Source: GCA-003244245 sp052390495
GTDB taxonomy: Bacteria > Actinomycetota > Actinomycetes > Mycobacteriales > Pseudonocardiaceae
DNA: 14,366 bases
Assembly: GCA_052390495.1 (NCBI GenBank)
Contig: JBQTGW010000152.1
Coordinates: 1-14,366, forward strand
Direction of reading: 5' to 3'
Of this stretch, positions 13,716-14,366 are shown piece after piece. Positions within the stretch are counted from its first letter, which is position 1; every line of letters starts with the position of its first letter. The notes under the pieces were generated by a model. It had not been told where the DNA came from, made no database searches, and saw nothing but the letters and a program-made list of their open reading frames with translations. Made by a program: the position numbers and the translations under genes.

Positions 13716-13779
13716 CCCAACCGGCAGAGGCAGGTCCCTTAAAAGGGCCGAAGTGTGGGTTCGACTCCCACCGGGGGCA
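13706..13779 (+). tRNA. tRNA with UAA anticodon (tRNA-Leu by anticodon), short variable loop
   Basis: The 74 bases fold as a complete cloverleaf. The acceptor stem is GCCCCCG (13706-13712) with CGGGGGC (13772-13778) and discriminator A. The D stem is GCC/GGC (13715-13717, 13729-13731). The anticodon stem GGTCC/GGGCC closes loop CTTAAAA, with TAA at 13740-13742. The variable loop is five bases (13750-13754). The T arm is GTGGG-TTCGACT-CCCAC (13755-13771). CCA is not encoded. Bacterial leucine tRNAs normally carry a long variable arm (about 85 nt), which this one lacks, yet the acceptor stem resembles that of leucine tRNAs and A73 fits. Charging identity is therefore uncertain. The 5' end overlaps the ndh coding end by ten bases. 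Confidence 0.88.
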
Positions 13780-13819
13780 CTCTATCTCTGTCATGGCCAG
13801 ATGCGTCTTGAGCTGCAAG

Positions 13820-13844
13820 AACGAGGTCATCTAATGATCTTGTT
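13820..13844 (+). terminator. Hairpin downstream of the tRNA, probable terminator
   Basis: AACGAGGTCAT (13820-13830) pairs with ATGATCTTGTT (13834-13844) over 11 bp, with two G-U pairs and a 3-nt loop, about 40 nt after the tRNA. No U-run follows except the weak GTTGTGT. It would end the ndh-tRNA transcript. The G-U pairs form only in RNA read from this strand, which supports a plus-strand role. Confidence 0.5.
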
Positions 13845-14074
13845 GTGTCCAGTCGTGTTCGGCTGAGTACGGCATTCAACGGCTGTCTGTGCCGAGTACG
13901 TGCCGAAGTTTGAGCTGGCCCGGGGCCAAGTCTCATTCAGCGTGGCCTCGATCCGTTTTCCGGCACGAAGGAGCGGACGGACCATCCACTACCGCCACCC
14001 CCAGGGTCACGGCAAAGTCGTAGCGTGTGCGGGTGCATACGTGCGGTGAATGGGCGTGTGGCCGATTGACGAGT
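13845..14074. other. About 230 bp without a convincing gene
   Basis: No ORF here has a ribosome site and a recognisable product. GAGTACGGC (13865-13873) and GAGTACGTGCC (13897-13907) are similar short words. TTGACG at 14066-14071 could be a -35 box for the ORF beyond, though a good -10 is not evident. The stretch sits between a tRNA gene and a possible transposase, so it may be the decayed edge of an inserted element. Confidence 0.4.
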
Positions 14075-14137
14075 GGGCACGGTCTCGGCTGATCTTGTAG
14101 GTGTCTATGCCACAGGATCGTGAGAGGGTCCGTGCCC
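14075..14137. repeat. Inverted repeat around the start region of the terminal ORF
   Basis: GGGCACGG (14075-14082) and CCGTGCCC (14130-14137) are perfect 8-bp inverted arms separated by 47 bases. The right arm covers the GTG at 14132 and abuts the GAGAGGG ribosome site (14122-14128). A long-range hairpin in RNA would reduce translation of the ORF behind it, as seen in several insertion-sequence transposase messages. It could alternatively mark a transposon end. Confidence 0.4.
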
Positions 14138-14140
14138 GCT

Positions 14141-14366
14141 ATGTCATCTTTCCTGATCGACCAGGTTTCTGACCACCTGCCTGCCGGGACGCGTCCGGTG
14201 GTGCTCGGGGGGACCGAGCAGGGGTGTCTGCTGGGGTGCCTGGCCGGGCGGGTCCGGCGCGCCACCGCGGCCCGCGCCCGGGTGGGTGAGAAGAAGCCGG
14301 TCAAGGGTGCGGGCCGGGGTAAAGCGCGGGGTCAGCGCCGTGAGCGTGGCGGCGGGAGGCGGCTGG
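14141..14366 (+). CDS. Start of an ORF cut by the window end, possibly a transposase
   Basis: The frame is open from ATG 14141 (or GTG 14132) to the end of the window, 75 codons so far. The first 35 residues, SSFLIDQVSDHL and later GCLLGCLA, resemble the N-terminus of ISAs1-like transposases of actinomycetes. The following residues do not continue as that family would (a VPDPR motif is expected). They become a Lys/Arg/Gly-rich stretch (EKKPVKGAGRGKARGQRRE). Either this is another kind of protein or the element is frameshifted or rearranged. The flanking inverted repeat and the tRNA nearby suit a mobile element. GAGAGGG at 14122-14128 could serve either start. The identification is weak and rests on recall of the family pattern. 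Confidence 0.35.
   Translation, partial: MSSFLIDQVSDHLPAGTRPVVLGGTEQGCLLGCLAGRVRRATAARARVGEKKPVKGAGRGKARGQRRERGGGRRL

Noticed and set aside
13706..13779. Integration site duplicated inside the window
   Set aside because: I found no second copy of the tRNA 3' end in this window; if an integrated element exists, its other end lies outside.
14202..14220. Perfect 7-bp hairpin TGCTCGG/CCGAGCA
   Set aside because: It lies within the open frame of the terminal ORF; at this GC content one such repeat is not enough to claim a function.
13933..14304. Minus-strand frame of 123 codons between the tRNA and the window end
   Set aside because: It crosses the inverted repeat and the plus-strand ORF, has no ribosome site seen at its start, and resembles no family I know.

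Overview
The window is high-GC DNA with dense, same-strand, overlapping genes, GTG starts and GTGA stop/start overlaps. The gene content (PPE/EspG type VII secretion genes, DUF3558, DUF397, DUF5753, actinobacterial mazG-eno-ppx order) points to an actinomycete chromosome, most likely Pseudonocardiaceae. That family assignment is inferred from gene content and protein style, not from a database match.

Region 1 (1-4835) is an accessory type VII secretion (ESX) neighbourhood. A helical ESX-style protein (108), a DUF3558 lipoprotein (566) and a PPE-like protein with a long Gly/Pro-rich tail (1083) form one tight operon. It meets, tail to tail at a shared CTAG, a small cysteine-ended protein of unknown function (2438-2740, minus). 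That gene diverges from a WhiJ-like XRE/DUF5753 regulator (2873), which is followed by its usual DUF397 partner (3733). Then comes an EspG-type chaperone (4059), the class of protein that binds PPE proteins for export. A promoter element of about 50 bp is present twice, before the 108 operon and before espG, at 42/50 identical positions. The PPE substrate-like gene and its likely chaperone therefore probably share control although the regulator module separates them. The second copy leads into an 11-codon mini-ORF coupled to espG.

Region 2 (4864-11498) is the conserved core: a SurA-like lipoprotein, mazG, a lytic transglycosylase (LpqU position), a convergent TPR protein, enolase, an FtsB/DivIC-like division protein, a DUF501 protein and Ppx/GppA exopolyphosphatase. 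This resembles the order around Rv1021-Rv1026 of M. tuberculosis. A family-5 uracil-DNA glycosylase (after a 22-bp tandem repeat) and a type II NADH dehydrogenase follow.

Region 3 (13706-14366) starts with a tRNA gene of unusual form: 74 nt, short variable loop, anticodon UAA. It overlaps the last codons of ndh, and ndh itself contains a rare TTA codon. A hairpin, about 230 bp without a convincing gene, an inverted repeat and the start of an ORF that runs off the end (possibly an insertion-sequence transposase) complete the window.

The points most worth a second look are the duplicated promoter with its mini-ORF around the WhiJ-like module, the overlapping palindromes before the regulator, and the ndh/tRNA overlap with a tRNA of atypical architecture.
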